Below are positions 34,100 through 47,356 of a stretch of 64,000 nt of DNA, in pieces (position 1 is the first letter of the stretch; each line of letters starts with the position of its first letter). The notes beneath the pieces were generated by a model, which made no database searches, was not told where the DNA came from, and worked only from the letters and a program-made list of their open reading frames with translations. Source of the stretch: CAVZOY01 sp963777095 (lineage in GTDB: Bacteria > Actinomycetota > Actinomycetes > Mycobacteriales > Geodermatophilaceae); the NCBI GenBank assembly GCA_963777095.1, contig CAVZOY010000002.1, forward strand, positions 372,001 to 436,000. Reading direction: 5' to 3'. The translations under genes and the position numbers were made by a program.

Positions 34100-35857
34100 G
34101 TGACGGCGCTCGCCCCTCAACCGATCGTCAGCCGACCGGGTCCCGCGCTCGTGCCCCACAAGGGTGCGCGACTGTCGAACCTCCTGCGCACGACCGACCA
34201 CAAGACGATCGGCCTGATGTACCTGGTGACGTCGTTCGTCTGGTTCGTCGCGGGCGGGTTCATGGCCATGCTCATGCGCGCGGAGCTGGCCCGGCCCGAG
34301 ATGCAGTACCTCTCGCCGGAGCAGTACAACCAGCTGTTCACGATGCACGGCACGATCATGCTGCTGTTCTTCGCGACGCCGCTGTTCTTCGCCTTCGGCA
34401 ACCTGATCATGCCGATCCAGATCGGCTCGCCGGACGTCGCGTTCCCGCGGCTGAACGCCCTGTCGTACTGGCTGTTCCTCTTCGGCTCGATCACGGCAGG
34501 CTCGGGCTTCATCGCCCCGGGCGGCGCGGCGGACTTCGGCTGGTACGCGTACACGCCGCTGTCCACCGTCGTCCACACGCCGGGCGCCGGGCCGAATCTG
34601 TGGATCGCCGGGCTCGCGGTCAGTGGCCTCGGCACGATCCTTGGCGCGGTCAACTTCGCCACCACGATCGTCTGCCTGCGCGCGCCCGGCATGACGATGT
34701 TCCGGATGCCCATCTTCGTGTGGAACTCGCTGGTCACGAGCCTTCTCGTGCTGGTCGCGTTCCCCATCCTCACGGCTGCGCTGATGGGCCTGCTGGCCGA
34801 ACGGCACCTGGGGGCCACCATCTACACCCGCGCCAACGGCGGGGCGATGCTGTGGCAGCACTTGTTCTGGTACTTCGGGCACCCCGAGGTGTACATCATC
34901 GCGCTGCCGTTCTTCGGGATCATCACCGAGGTCATCCCGGTGTTCAGCCGCAAGCCGCTGTTCGGCTACAAGGGCATGGTCTTCGCGACGATCGCCATCG
35001 GCTTCCTGTCCATCGCCGTCTGGGCACACCACATGTTCGCCACGGGCGCGGTGCTGCTGCCGTTCTTCTCGTTCATGACCTACCTGATCGCGGTGCCCAC
35101 CGGGATCAAGTTCGCGAACTGGATCGGCACCATGTGGCGCGGCCGGATCACGTTCGAGACCCCGATGCTGTGGTGCGTCGGCTTCCTGGTCACCTTCCTG
35201 CTCGGCGGGCTGACCGGGGTGCTGCTCGCCTCACCGCCGCTGGACTGGCACCTCAACGACAGCTACTTCGTCGTCGCGCACTTCCACTACGTCGTCTTCG
35301 GCACCGTGGTCTTCGCTGCGAACGCCGGCATCGCCTTCTGGTTCCCGAAGATGTGCGGCCGGATGCTGGACGAGCCCCTGGGCAAGCTGCAGTTCTGGAT
35401 GACCTTCATCGGCTTCCACGGCACGTTCCTGATCCAGCACTGGCTGGGCAACGAGGGCATGCCGCGGCGCTACGTCGACTACGCGGCGAACGACGGGTTC
35501 ACGACGCTGAACACGATCTCGACGATCTTCTCGTTCGTCCTGGGCGCCTCGATCATCCCGTTCCTGTACAACGTCGTCCGGTCCTGGCGGTCCGGGCGTC
35601 TCGCCCTGCGGGACGACCCGTGGGGGCACGGCAACTCGCTGGAGTGGGCGACCTCGTCACCGCCGCCGCGGCACAACTTCGTGGCGATCCCTCGGATCCG
35701 CTCCGAGCGCCCCGCCTTCGAGATGCACTATCCGCACCTGCTCGACCGGCTCCAGGCCGAGGCGCACGCCGGGCGGGTCCACCTGCCGCTCGAGGGGGCC
35801 GAGGCCGGCATCGGTACCGGACCGCGGCAGGGACCGAACGACCCCGACGCCACCTGA
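34100..35857 (+). CDS. ctaD: Cytochrome c oxidase subunit I
   Basis: A 585-residue, 12-helix aa3-type oxidase subunit that reduces oxygen to water and pumps protons. The haem and copper histidines are present: LFTMHGTIMLLFF, LFWYFGHPEVYIIALPFFGI (with the cross-linked His-Tyr), SIAVWAHHMFATG and VVAHFHYVVFGTV. GTG 34100 is preferred because GGAGG lies 6 bases upstream; ATG 34043 would add 19 residues. No other oxidase subunit genes are nearby, so this is a solitary ctaD, as is common in actinobacteria. Confidence 0.95.
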   Translation: MTALAPQPIVSRPGPALVPHKGARLSNLLRTTDHKTIGLMYLVTSFVWFVAGGFMAMLMRAELARPEMQYLSPEQYNQLFTMHGTIMLLFFATPLFFAFGNLIMPIQIGSPDVAFPRLNALSYWLFLFGSITAGSGFIAPGGAADFGWYAYTPLSTVVHTPGAGPNLWIAGLAVSGLGTILGAVNFATTIVCLRAPGMTMFRMPIFVWNSLVTSLLVLVAFPILTAALMGLLAERHLGATIYTRANGGAMLWQHLFWYFGHPEVYIIALPFFGIITEVIPVFSRKPLFGYKGMVFATIAIGFLSIAVWAHHMFATGAVLLPFFSFMTYLIAVPTGIKFANWIGTMWRGRITFETPMLWCVGFLVTFLLGGLTGVLLASPPLDWHLNDSYFVVAHFHYVVFGTVVFAANAGIAFWFPKMCGRMLDEPLGKLQFWMTFIGFHGTFLIQHWLGNEGMPRRYVDYAANDGFTTLNTISTIFSFVLGASIIPFLYNVVRSWRSGRLALRDDPWGHGNSLEWATSSPPPRHNFVAIPRIRSERPAFEMHYPHLLDRLQAEAHAGRVHLPLEGAEAGIGTGPRQGPNDPDAT

Positions 35858-35859
35858 AG

Positions 35860-35899
35860 AAGGACCCCCTCCTCCCCACCCCTCGCAGGCTCGGGGCGG
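35860..35899 (+). repeat. Dispersed 40-base repeat, copy 1
   Basis: The element runs from AAGGACCCCCTCCTCCCC to CTCGGGGCGG. It is 36/40 identical to the reverse complement of 46337-46376. Two of the four differences are paired: CCT-CGC-AGG here and CTT-CGC-AAG in copy 2. It starts 3 bases after the ctaD stop, in the space before convergent recX, and may act as a terminator. Confidence 0.7.
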
Positions 35900-35942
35900 T
35901 GCCTTGGAGTGGGCCGTCCAGGACGACCCGGACGCGGCCCGG

Positions 35943-36614
35943 TCAGAGCGGCTCGTACTCGCCCTCGTCGTGCTCCGCGCCGGCGGCGTCGAACACGTCG
36001 CGGATCACGGCGGCGGCCAGCCCGCCGCCGTATCCCTTGCGCGCGAGCATGCCCATGAGCCGCCGGGTGGCGGTGGCGCGGTCCAGTCGCTGCATGGAGC
36101 GCAGCCGGCGCTCCACGAGCTGACGGGCGGCGGCGCGTTCGTCGTCGTCGTCGACCACCTCGACCGCCTCGGCGGCCACCTCGGATGCGACGCCCTTGGC
36201 CCGCAGTTCGGCCTGCAGCGCCCGGCGAGCCAGGCCGCGACCGGCCTGCCGCGAGCTGACCCACATCCGCGCGAAGGCGGCGTCGTCGATGAGGCCGACC
36301 TCGCCGAACCGGTCGAGCACCGCGGTGGCCGCGTGCTCGGGGACGCCCTTGCGGGCCAGCAGGTCGGCGAGCTGTTGGCGGGTCTTCGGCGCACCGGTCA
36401 GCGCCCGCAGGCAGACGGCCCGGGCCACTGCCTCCGGGTCGCCGGGGTCGTCCTCGGCCGCGCCGGGCGGCTGGTCCAGATCGTCGGCCGGCCCGTGCAC
36501 GGCCGGCCGCCCGCTACCCCACCCGGAGGCACGACCGCCCCGTCCGAAACGGTCCGGCCGGCCGCCGCGCGACGCGGCGGGGCGGCGGCCGGATCCACCG
36601 GACGGAGTGGTCAT
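35943..36614 (-). CDS. recX: Regulatory protein RecX
   Basis: A 223-residue protein that modulates RecA filaments. A glycine/arginine-rich N-terminal tail (~1-55) precedes three-helix repeats: AVCLRALTGAPKTRQQLADL, FGEVGLIDDAAFARMWVSSR, RRALQAELRAKGVASEVA and RRLMGMLARKGYGGGLAAAV. The ATG at 36614 is 8 bases after the recA stop, so recA-recX form an operon. Confidence 0.95.
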   Translation of the reverse strand: MTTPSGGSGRRPAASRGGRPDRFGRGGRASGWGSGRPAVHGPADDLDQPPGAAEDDPGDPEAVARAVCLRALTGAPKTRQQLADLLARKGVPEHAATAVLDRFGEVGLIDDAAFARMWVSSRQAGRGLARRALQAELRAKGVASEVAAEAVEVVDDDDERAAARQLVERRLRSMQRLDRATATRRLMGMLARKGYGGGLAAAVIRDVFDAAGAEHDEGEYEPL

Positions 36615-36622
36615 GGACGTGC

Positions 36623-37660
36623 TCAGAAGTCGACCGGATCGGCCTGGACCGGCGGCGCGTCGAGCGTGACGCCGATGCCGAGCTTCTCCTTGATCTTCTT
36701 CTCGAGCTCGTCGGCGAGGTCGGGGTTGTCCTTCAGGAAGTTGCGCGAGTTCTCCTTGCCCTGGCCGAGCTGGTCGCCGTCGTACGTGTACCAGGCGCCG
36801 GACTTCTTGACGAAGCCCTGCTCGACCCCGACGTCGATGAGCCCGCCCTCACGGCTGAAGCCCTGACCCCAGAGGATGTCGAGCTCCGCCTGCTTGAACG
36901 GCGCGGCTACCTTGTTCTTGACCACCTTGACGCGCGTGCGGCTGCCGACCGCGTCGGTGCCCTGCTTGAGCGTCTCGATGCGGCGGACGTCGAGCCGCAC
37001 CGACGAGTAGAACTTGAGCGCACGGCCACCGGTGGTGACCTCCGGCGAGCCGTAGACCACGCCGACCTTCTCACGCAGCTGGTTGATGAAGATCGCGGTG
37101 GTGCCGGAGTTGCTGAGCGCGCCGGTGATCTTGCGCAGGGCCTGGCTCATCAGACGGGCCTGCAGACCGACGTGGCTGTCACCCATCTCGCCCTCGATCT
37201 CGGCACGCGGCACGAGGGCGGCGACCGAGTCGATGACGATGACGTCGAGCGCGCCGGAGCGGATCAGCATGTCGGCGATCTCGAGCGCCTGCTCACCGGT
37301 GTCGGGCTGGCTGACCAGCAGCGCGTCGGTGTCGACGCCGATCGCCCGGGCGTACTCCGGGTCGAGCGCGTGCTCGGCGTCGATGAACGCCGCGATGCCG
37401 CCGGCGGCCTGCGCGTTGGCCACCGCGTGCAGGGCGACCGTGGTCTTGCCGGAGGACTCCGGGCCGTAGACCTCGACGACCCGGCCGCGCGGCAGGCCTC
37501 CGATGCCCAGCGCGATGTCGAGGGCGATCGAGCCGGTCGGGATGACCTTGATGGCCTGGGCTGGGTTGTCGCCCAGCCGCATGACCGAGCCCTTGCCGAA
37601 CTGCTTGTCGATCTGGGACAGAGCCATGTCGAGGGCCTTGTCGCGGTCGAGCGTTGCCAT
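36623..37660 (-). CDS. recA: Recombinase RecA
   Basis: A 345-residue recombinase for homologous repair and for stimulating LexA self-cleavage. The start is MATLDRDKALDMALSQIDKQ; Walker A is GPESSGKTTVALH and Walker B LDVIVIDSVAALVP. Loop 2 is REKVGVVYGSPEVTTGGRAL and the C-terminus ends in ADPVDF. No intein is present. The ATG at 37660 has a GAAGGTGAG site. A LexA-type box lies ~120 bases upstream. Confidence 0.98.
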   Translation of the reverse strand: MATLDRDKALDMALSQIDKQFGKGSVMRLGDNPAQAIKVIPTGSIALDIALGIGGLPRGRVVEVYGPESSGKTTVALHAVANAQAAGGIAAFIDAEHALDPEYARAIGVDTDALLVSQPDTGEQALEIADMLIRSGALDVIVIDSVAALVPRAEIEGEMGDSHVGLQARLMSQALRKITGALSNSGTTAIFINQLREKVGVVYGSPEVTTGGRALKFYSSVRLDVRRIETLKQGTDAVGSRTRVKVVKNKVAAPFKQAELDILWGQGFSREGGLIDVGVEQGFVKKSGAWYTYDGDQLGQGKENSRNFLKDNPDLADELEKKIKEKLGIGVTLDAPPVQADPVDF

Positions 37661-37781
37661 GGTGCTCACCTTCGGGAGGTCTGGGGAAGTTGTCGGGATC
37701 GACGCTAGGGCGGGGGTCCGACATTTCCGGGACGCCGGCGGATCTGTGGAGAACGGTGCGGCCTGTGGAAGACACACTAGG

Positions 37782-37797
37782 CCGAACGTGTGTTCGA
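37782..37797 (-). promoter_or_regulatory. LexA box upstream of recA (one mismatch)
   Basis: CCGAACGTGTGTTCGA matches the consensus except the first base (C for T). It lies in the intergenic region between recA and the DUF3046 gene and would place recA-recX in the SOS regulon. Confidence 0.75.
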
Positions 37798-37835
37798 TCG
37801 CCAGGGCGACACGCCGCGGCATCGTGTCCGCGCCG

Positions 37836-38030
37836 TCAGCGCTCCCTCGCGGGCACCTCGTACTCCTCGCAGATGGCCAGCCACACCTTGCGCACCGGCA
37901 GTCCGACGTCGATCGCCTGCACCGCGGTGCGGCCGCCCAGGGCCGCGAAGACGTGGTCACGAGCGACGCTCTGGGCGCGCATCGAACCGAACTGGCCGTC
38001 CAACCGGCTCCAGAACTCCTGCAGTCGCAC
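37836..38030 (-). CDS. DUF3046 protein
   Basis: A 64-residue protein: RLQEFWSRLDGQFGSMRAQS, VARDHVFAALGGRTAVQAID and VWLAICEEYEVP. DUF3046 genes sit just upstream of recA throughout actinobacteria; the function is unknown. The GTG at 38030 is probably leaderless, with TAGCGT six bases ahead. Its stop is ~40 bases from the recA LexA box. Confidence 0.9.
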   Translation of the reverse strand: MRLQEFWSRLDGQFGSMRAQSVARDHVFAALGGRTAVQAIDVGLPVRKVWLAICEEYEVPARER

Positions 38031-38036
38031 GACCCG

Positions 38037-38042
38037 ACGCTA
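38037..38042 (-). promoter_or_regulatory. -10 box (TAGCGT) for the DUF3046 gene
   Basis: TAGCGT lies 6 bases before GTG 38030, a leaderless arrangement. Confidence 0.5.
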
Positions 38043-38107
38043 ACCCGCCGCACCCGGGCCGGCGCCGCCCCCGGTCCCCGGGGGGTCCCGCGTCCTACGC
38101 TCGATGC

Positions 38108-38218
38108 ATGCTCCCCGGCACCGGCAACGCCACCCTCGACGTGGTCCTCCAGATCGGCGTCGTCGCGGCGATCCTCGTGGGCATCGTGCTGCTGATCAAG
38201 AACTACCGGGGCCGCTGA
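38108..38218 (+). CDS. 36-residue membrane peptide
   Basis: A single hydrophobic helix (VVLQIGVVAAILVGIVLLIK) with a short polar start (MLPGTGNATLD) and a basic end (NYRGR). A TACGCT box (38096-38101) lies 6 bases before the ATG, which matches the leaderless promoters of larger genes nearby and supports it being real. It is divergent from DUF3046, and its last 23 bases overlap the 3' end of the MFS gene on the other strand. Function unknown. Confidence 0.5.
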   Translation: MLPGTGNATLDVVLQIGVVAAILVGIVLLIKNYRGR

Positions 38219-39482
38219 CCGCCGTCGCCGGGCGCCGCAGGGTCAGGACCCACACCGCCGCCAGCGGCAGCACGAGGACGGCCGACACGGCCGAGACCAG
38301 GCCGAAGCCACCGACGGCCAGCAACGGGCCACCGACGACGCCGGCCAGCGCGGCACCCAGGCCCATGAGCAGGTCGGTGCCGCCCTGCGCCGCGGGGCGC
38401 ACGTCCGCGCCGACGGCCTCGGTGACCAGAGTCGACCCGGCGACCAGACCGCAGGACCACCCGAGGCCGAGCAGGAACAGGCCGACACCGAGCTGGAAAG
38501 CCGCGCCGGGCTGTGCCGTACCGGCGATCGCCGCGGCGGTCAGCAGCAGCGCGCCACCGAGACCCACCGTCGGGATCCGGCCGAGGCGGTCGGCGAGCAG
38601 GCCGACCAGCGGCGAGAAGAGGTACATGCCGGCCACGTGGACGCTGATGACCAGGCCGATCAGGCGCAGCGTCGTCCCCTCCGTGCCGCCGGCGTGGCCC
38701 ATGTGCACCGGGGTCATCACCATCACGCCGACCATCACCGAGTGCGAGACGATCACGGCGGTCGTTCCGAGCCGGCCGCCCGTCGTCGACCACACCGCGC
38801 GCAGCGCCGCCCCCGTCGCCCGTCGCGGCCGCGGCGCGCCGTCCCCGCCGCCGATCCGGCGCGCCAGGAGCAGCGGGTCCGGCCGCAGCAGCAGCACCAG
38901 CGCGGCGCCGACCACCGCGAAGACCACTGCGGACAGGGCCACCGCGCCGCCCAGGGCGGGCAGGCCGAGTGCCCGACCCAGGTCGTCCCCCGGGCCCGCC
39001 AGGTTGGGCCCGAGTACTGATCCGACCGTCGTCGCCCAGACGACGAGCGACAGGTCGCGACCGCGCCGCTCCGGCGTCGCCAGGTCCGCCGCCGCGTAGC
39101 GCGCCTGCAGGCCGCACGCCGTGGCCGCGCCGAAGAGGAACAAGCCGATCAGCAGCACCGGCAGGGAGGACAACGCCGCGGCGACCACGGTCACCACCGA
39201 CCCGACCACGGCGATCGCGAAGCCGGCCGCCAGGCCCGCGCGACGGCCGCCACGGTCACTGATCGCCGACAGCGGGACGGCGAGGACCGCCGCGCCCAGC
39301 ACGCCGGCGGTGCTGCCGAGCCCTGCAGCGGTGTCGCTGCCGGCGACGTCGCGGGCCAGCAGGCCGCCGACGGTGATGCCGACCGTGATGCCCAGCCCGC
39401 CGAGGGCGACGCCGCCGCCGAGCACCGCGACGGTGCGTCGCTGCACCGCTCCGACGTCGACGCCGGCGGCCACCTGGTCCAT
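38196..39482 (-). CDS. Major facilitator superfamily transporter
   Basis: A 428-residue transporter with about 12 helices. MFS signatures are the loop 2-3 motif LSAISDRGGRRAGLAAG and the equivalent GLLADRLGRIPTVGLG in the second half. It resembles drug/metabolite exporters with no specific substrate motif. The ATG at 39482 has a GGGAG site. It is divergent from lhr (39616). Confidence 0.85.
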   Translation of the reverse strand: MDQVAAGVDVGAVQRRTVAVLGGGVALGGLGITVGITVGGLLARDVAGSDTAAGLGSTAGVLGAAVLAVPLSAISDRGGRRAGLAAGFAIAVVGSVVTVVAAALSSLPVLLIGLFLFGAATACGLQARYAAADLATPERRGRDLSLVVWATTVGSVLGPNLAGPGDDLGRALGLPALGGAVALSAVVFAVVGAALVLLLRPDPLLLARRIGGGDGAPRPRRATGAALRAVWSTTGGRLGTTAVIVSHSVMVGVMVMTPVHMGHAGGTEGTTLRLIGLVISVHVAGMYLFSPLVGLLADRLGRIPTVGLGGALLLTAAAIAGTAQPGAAFQLGVGLFLLGLGWSCGLVAGSTLVTEAVGADVRPAAQGGTDLLMGLGAALAGVVGGPLLAVGGFGLVSAVSAVLVLPLAAVWVLTLRRPATAVSGPGSS

Positions 39483-39615
39483 GCATCCGCTCCCGTCCGC
39501 CGCGCCCGTCCGGCGCGGAGTCTGCCCCACCGGCCGGTCCTCCCGACAGGGACGTGCGGTCCCTCGTCCCGTCACGCACGGCGGAGTGTCGTACCCGCCA
39601 GGGACACTTGACCGC

Positions 39616-44222
<4,607 letters not shown>

Positions 44223-44246
44223 GCCCGCCCGCCCCCGCGTGCGGCG

Positions 44247-44780
44247 TCAGCGGCGCGGGTGCAGCCAGCCGCGGAAGATCCTGGTCAGCGCCGGCATGAG
44301 CACGTGGCCCAGCAGGATCACCACGACGGTCGCCGACAGCAGCAGCCGCACCTCGAGCGGCCAGCCGTCCAGGAACGGCATCACGAACCGCTGCAGCACG
44401 CTGGTCACCGCGAACACCGCGGCGATGGTCAGCACGGTCAGCCGCCAGCGCGGACCGGGCTGCGCCGGCCGGGTGAAGAAGCTCTCCAGGCCCGAGACGC
44501 GGGCGTAGCGCTCCTCGTCGACCATCTCCGCGAGCTGGTCGAGCATCCGGCGGCGCTCGGGCGAGCGCTCCCAGCCGGCGAGGGACTCGTCGTCGGCGAA
44601 GCGGTACACGAGGTGGTACTCGCTGCTCCCGGCGCCGGGACGCAGCAGCGTGGCACCGAGGTTGCCGGGAAACGCGGCGGCCATCGACAGCGCGTCGTCC
44701 GCCCACCGCTCGAACGCATCTCGCCGGTCCGGGCGCACCACCCGCGCGACGGTGACGGTGACCGGCTCGGACGTGGGCAC
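44247..44780 (-). CDS. Antibiotic-biosynthesis-monooxygenase-domain membrane protein
   Basis: A 177-residue protein. The N-terminal ABM (dimeric alpha/beta-barrel) domain includes VTVTVARVVRPDRRDAFERW and EYHLVYRFADDESLAGWERS. A linker and three membrane helices follow (WRLTVLTIAAVFAVTSVLQ, then LLLSATVVVILLGHVLMP). The GTG at 44780 has GAGGAG upstream. It lies between convergent lhr and divergent nei. Function unknown. Confidence 0.82.
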   Translation of the reverse strand: MPTSEPVTVTVARVVRPDRRDAFERWADDALSMAAAFPGNLGATLLRPGAGSSEYHLVYRFADDESLAGWERSPERRRMLDQLAEMVDEERYARVSGLESFFTRPAQPGPRWRLTVLTIAAVFAVTSVLQRFVMPFLDGWPLEVRLLLSATVVVILLGHVLMPALTRIFRGWLHPRR

Positions 44781-44945
44781 GGGGGGCTCCTCGGCACCCC
44801 GGCGGGGGCGGATGCGGGTCGCGATCGGCACGGCCAGTCCAGCGTACGGACGACGCCGTCGCTTCCCTGCTGTCAGCGGGCTCACAGCACCCGTGACCTG
44901 GGCGGACGACGGCGCTCCCGCCCAGTGCCTGGGACCATGGACGAC

Positions 44946-45821
44946 GTGCCCGAGGGAGACACCGTCTGGCTGGCGGCGCAGCGGATGAACACCGCGCTCG
45001 CCGGCGCGACGCTGCGCCGCGGCGAGCTGCGGGTGCCCCAGCTGGCCGCCGTCGACCTCGCCGGCGCGACCGTGCGCGAGGTGGTGCCCCGCGGCAAGCA
45101 CATGCTCATCCGGTTCGCCGACGGGCGGACGCTGCGCACCCACTACCGCATGGACGGCAGCTGGCACATCTACCGGCCGGGCACGAAGTGGCGGGGCGGG
45201 CCGGCGTTCGCGATCCGCGCGGTCCTGACCACCGACGCCTGGGAGTGCGTCGGCTACCGGCTGCACGACATGGCCCTGATCCGCACCGACGACGAGGACC
45301 AGCTCGTCGGCCACCTCGGTCCCGACGTCCTCGGCCCCGACTGGGACATGGACGAGGCGCTGCGCCGGCTGCGCAGCTCCCCCGACGAGCAGATCGGCGT
45401 CGCGATCCTCGACCAGCGCAACCTCGCCGGCATCGGCAACCTCTACAAGGTCGAGTCGCTGTTCCTCTGCGGCGTCCACCCGTGGGCCCGGGTGGCCGAC
45501 GTCGCCGACCTGGAGGCCCTGGTGGACCGGGCCCGCACGCTGATGCTGGTCAACCGCGACCGGCCCGAGCAGACCACCACCGGCAGCCTGCGCCGCGGCG
45601 AGGACCACTGGGTCGCCGGGCGCAAGGGACGTCCCTGCCGCCGCTGCGGAACGACGATCCTGCTCGGCGACCAGGGTCCGGACCTGCAGGAACGGGTGAC
45701 CTGGTGGTGCCCGCGCTGCCAGGCGGCGACGTCCCCGATCGCACCCGACGCCCGCACCGGCGAGCCGGACCGTCCCCGCCCGATCCTGACCGGTGACCCG
45801 GGCTACGTCCGCAAGGTCTAG
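44946..45821 (+). CDS. nei: Fpg/Nei-family DNA glycosylase
   Basis: A 291-residue base-excision-repair glycosylase/AP lyase for oxidised pyrimidines. GTG 44946 is the necessary start because it puts the catalytic Pro at position 2 and Glu at 3 (PEGDTVWLAAQRM); an ATG 9 bases earlier would not. Other features are PRGKHMLIRF, THYRMDGSWHIY, AILDQRNLAGIGNLYKVESL (H2TH) and the C-terminal zinc finger (CRRCG with WWCPRCQ). The PEGDTVW start is typical of Nei rather than MutM. The stop overlaps that of the convergent cupin gene. Confidence 0.93.
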   Translation: MPEGDTVWLAAQRMNTALAGATLRRGELRVPQLAAVDLAGATVREVVPRGKHMLIRFADGRTLRTHYRMDGSWHIYRPGTKWRGGPAFAIRAVLTTDAWECVGYRLHDMALIRTDDEDQLVGHLGPDVLGPDWDMDEALRRLRSSPDEQIGVAILDQRNLAGIGNLYKVESLFLCGVHPWARVADVADLEALVDRARTLMLVNRDRPEQTTTGSLRRGEDHWVAGRKGRPCRRCGTTILLGDQGPDLQERVTWWCPRCQAATSPIAPDARTGEPDRPRPILTGDPGYVRKV

Positions 45822-46380
45822 CCGCCGTCCACCCAGAAGGTGTCGTGGCGGAGGAAGAACGCCGCCCGCGCCTCGTCGTCCATCGCGTCCCGCCGGGCCG
45901 CGTCGGCGAGGGTCTCGAAGTAGTCCTCGCGCGGCGCACCGGGGGTGAAGAGGATCAGCATCTCCGCCGGCTCCCCCGACTCGTTGCGGAAGCCGTGCAC
46001 GCCCCCGGCGGCACGTGCAGGAAGTCGCCGGGGCCGGCGTCGAGCCATCCGCGCCCGTCGTGCAGCCGCACCGACCCGGTCAGCACGTAGAACGACTCGG
46101 TGATGCTGCGGTGGAAGTGCGGGTCGGGCCCCGACCGCCCCGGACCCATGACCCACCGGTACAGGCCGAAGTCACCGCCGGTCTGCTCGCCGGTGGCCAG
46201 GTAGTGCGTCGCGTTGCCCGACGGGGAGGCCAGCTCGGGCGGCGTCGACGCAGGGCGCACCCACGCGGCGGCCTCGCCCTCCGGGCCGGCGTACCGGTCC
46301 GGAGGGTAGGCCGCGAACGCGGCCCCGTCCCGGGTCCCGCCCTGAGCTTGCGAAGGGTGGGGAGGACGGGGTCCTTTCAC
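45818..46380 (-). CDS. Cupin-domain protein (one frameshift)
   Basis: About 187 residues. The core reads ATHYLATGEQTGGDFGLYRW and GPDPHFHRSITESFYVLTGS (the HxH...E cupin metal site), then GPGDFLHVPPG. A base is missing in the C-run at 46002-46006, after which it continues VHGFRNESGEPAEMLILFTP to the end, HDTFWVDGG. The first ~15 codons (GPRPPHPSQAQGG) are encoded by the dispersed repeat at 46337-46376. GTG 46380 overlaps the pspA stop as GTGA; GTG 46260 is an alternative start nearer the domain. Substrate unknown. Confidence 0.75.
46337..46376 (-). repeat. Dispersed 40-base repeat, copy 2
   Basis: Reverse-complement copy of 35860-35899 with four substitutions. It starts one base downstream of the pspA stop and forms AGGAC-CCC-GTCCT and CTT-CGC-AAG mini-stems. 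It coincides with the first codons of the cupin frame. Confidence 0.7.
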
Positions 46381-47228
46381 TGTTCCGGGCGCTCGGCCGG
46401 CTGCGGCTGGGCGGCGGACTCGCCGACCTGCTGTCCGGGCACCGGCGCGGCGGGCTCGCCGGCCTCGATCGCACCGGCGGCCTTGCTGCCTTCGACGGCC
46501 TGCGTCCCGCCGCCCATCGTGGCGCGGATCTGGTCCAGCCGAGAGGCGCCCGCGATGTCGAGCGTCGCCTTCTGCACCTCGAGCATGCGGCCCTCGACCG
46601 AGCTCTGCGCCAGCTCGGCCTGACCGAGCGCGTTGGCGTAGCGGGCCTCGATCTTGTCGCGCACCTCCTGCAGGCTGGGCGTGTTGCCCGGCGCGGAGAG
46701 CTCGTTGACCTGCCGCATCGAGGCGGCCACGTGCTCCTGCATCTTGGCCTGCTCGAGCTGGCTCATCAGCTTGGTGCGCTCGGCCAGCGTCGTCTGCAGC
46801 CGCATGCGGCTCTGCTCGACGGCGCCGCGCGCCTGCTCGGCGGCCTGCAGCGCCTCGTCGTGACTGCGCTTCAGGTCCTCCATGGACTGCTCGGCCGCGA
46901 CCAGCTGGGTGGCGAAGGCCTGGGCGGCGTTCTCGTACTCCCCCGCCTTCGGCTCGTCGCCCGCCGCGCGGCTCTTGTCGGCCAGCACCAGGGCCTGGCG
47001 CGCCGAGGCCTGCAGCCGTTCGACCTCACCGAGCTGCCGGTTGAGCCGCATCTCCAGCTGCCGCTGGTTGCCCAGCACCGCCGCGGCCTGGTTGGCGAGC
47101 GCCTGGTGGCGCTGCTGTTCGGCCTCGATCGCCTGCGCGATCTGGATCTTCGGGTCGGCCTTCTCGTCGATCTTGGCGTTGGCGGACGCCGTGAGGTAAC
47201 GCCACAGCTTGACGAACGGGTTGGGCAT
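46377..47228 (-). CDS. pspA: PspA/IM30 family protein
   Basis: A 283-residue membrane-stress protein. It is almost entirely coiled coil from NPFVKLWRYLTASANAKIDE through QAIEAEQQRHQALANQAAAV, RLNRQLGEVERLQASARQAL and KIEARYANALGQAELAQSSV. A glycine/proline/glutamine-rich tail follows. PspA coats damaged membranes. The ATG at 47228 has GGAGGAG. In relatives pspA follows clgR directly; here four genes (pfkB, GNAT, TetR, and the space) separate them. Confidence 0.92.
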   Translation of the reverse strand: MPNPFVKLWRYLTASANAKIDEKADPKIQIAQAIEAEQQRHQALANQAAAVLGNQRQLEMRLNRQLGEVERLQASARQALVLADKSRAAGDEPKAGEYENAAQAFATQLVAAEQSMEDLKRSHDEALQAAEQARGAVEQSRMRLQTTLAERTKLMSQLEQAKMQEHVAASMRQVNELSAPGNTPSLQEVRDKIEARYANALGQAELAQSSVEGRMLEVQKATLDIAGASRLDQIRATMGGGTQAVEGSKAAGAIEAGEPAAPVPGQQVGESAAQPQPAERPEQ

Positions 47229-47343
47229 GGCTCCTCCTGCTCCGGTGCGGTCCGGCACCGGCTGCGGCTCATCGTCGTCTTCCATCGTCGCAGGTGACCG
47301 CCCGCGACTGCGAACCGATCCGCCGCGGCCCCCACATGCCCTC

Positions 47344-47349
47344 TAGGGT
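47344..47349 (+). promoter_or_regulatory. -10 box (TAGGGT) for the sugar kinase gene
   Basis: TAGGGT is 7 bases before GTG 47357, identical in sequence and spacing to the gluA promoter. Confidence 0.5.
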
Positions 47350-47356
47350 GCGCCTC

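Noticed and set aside
37790..38107. Upstream extension of the 36-residue peptide frame
   Set aside because: It is antisense to the DUF3046 gene and lacks family features; the leaderless promoter fits the ATG at 38108.
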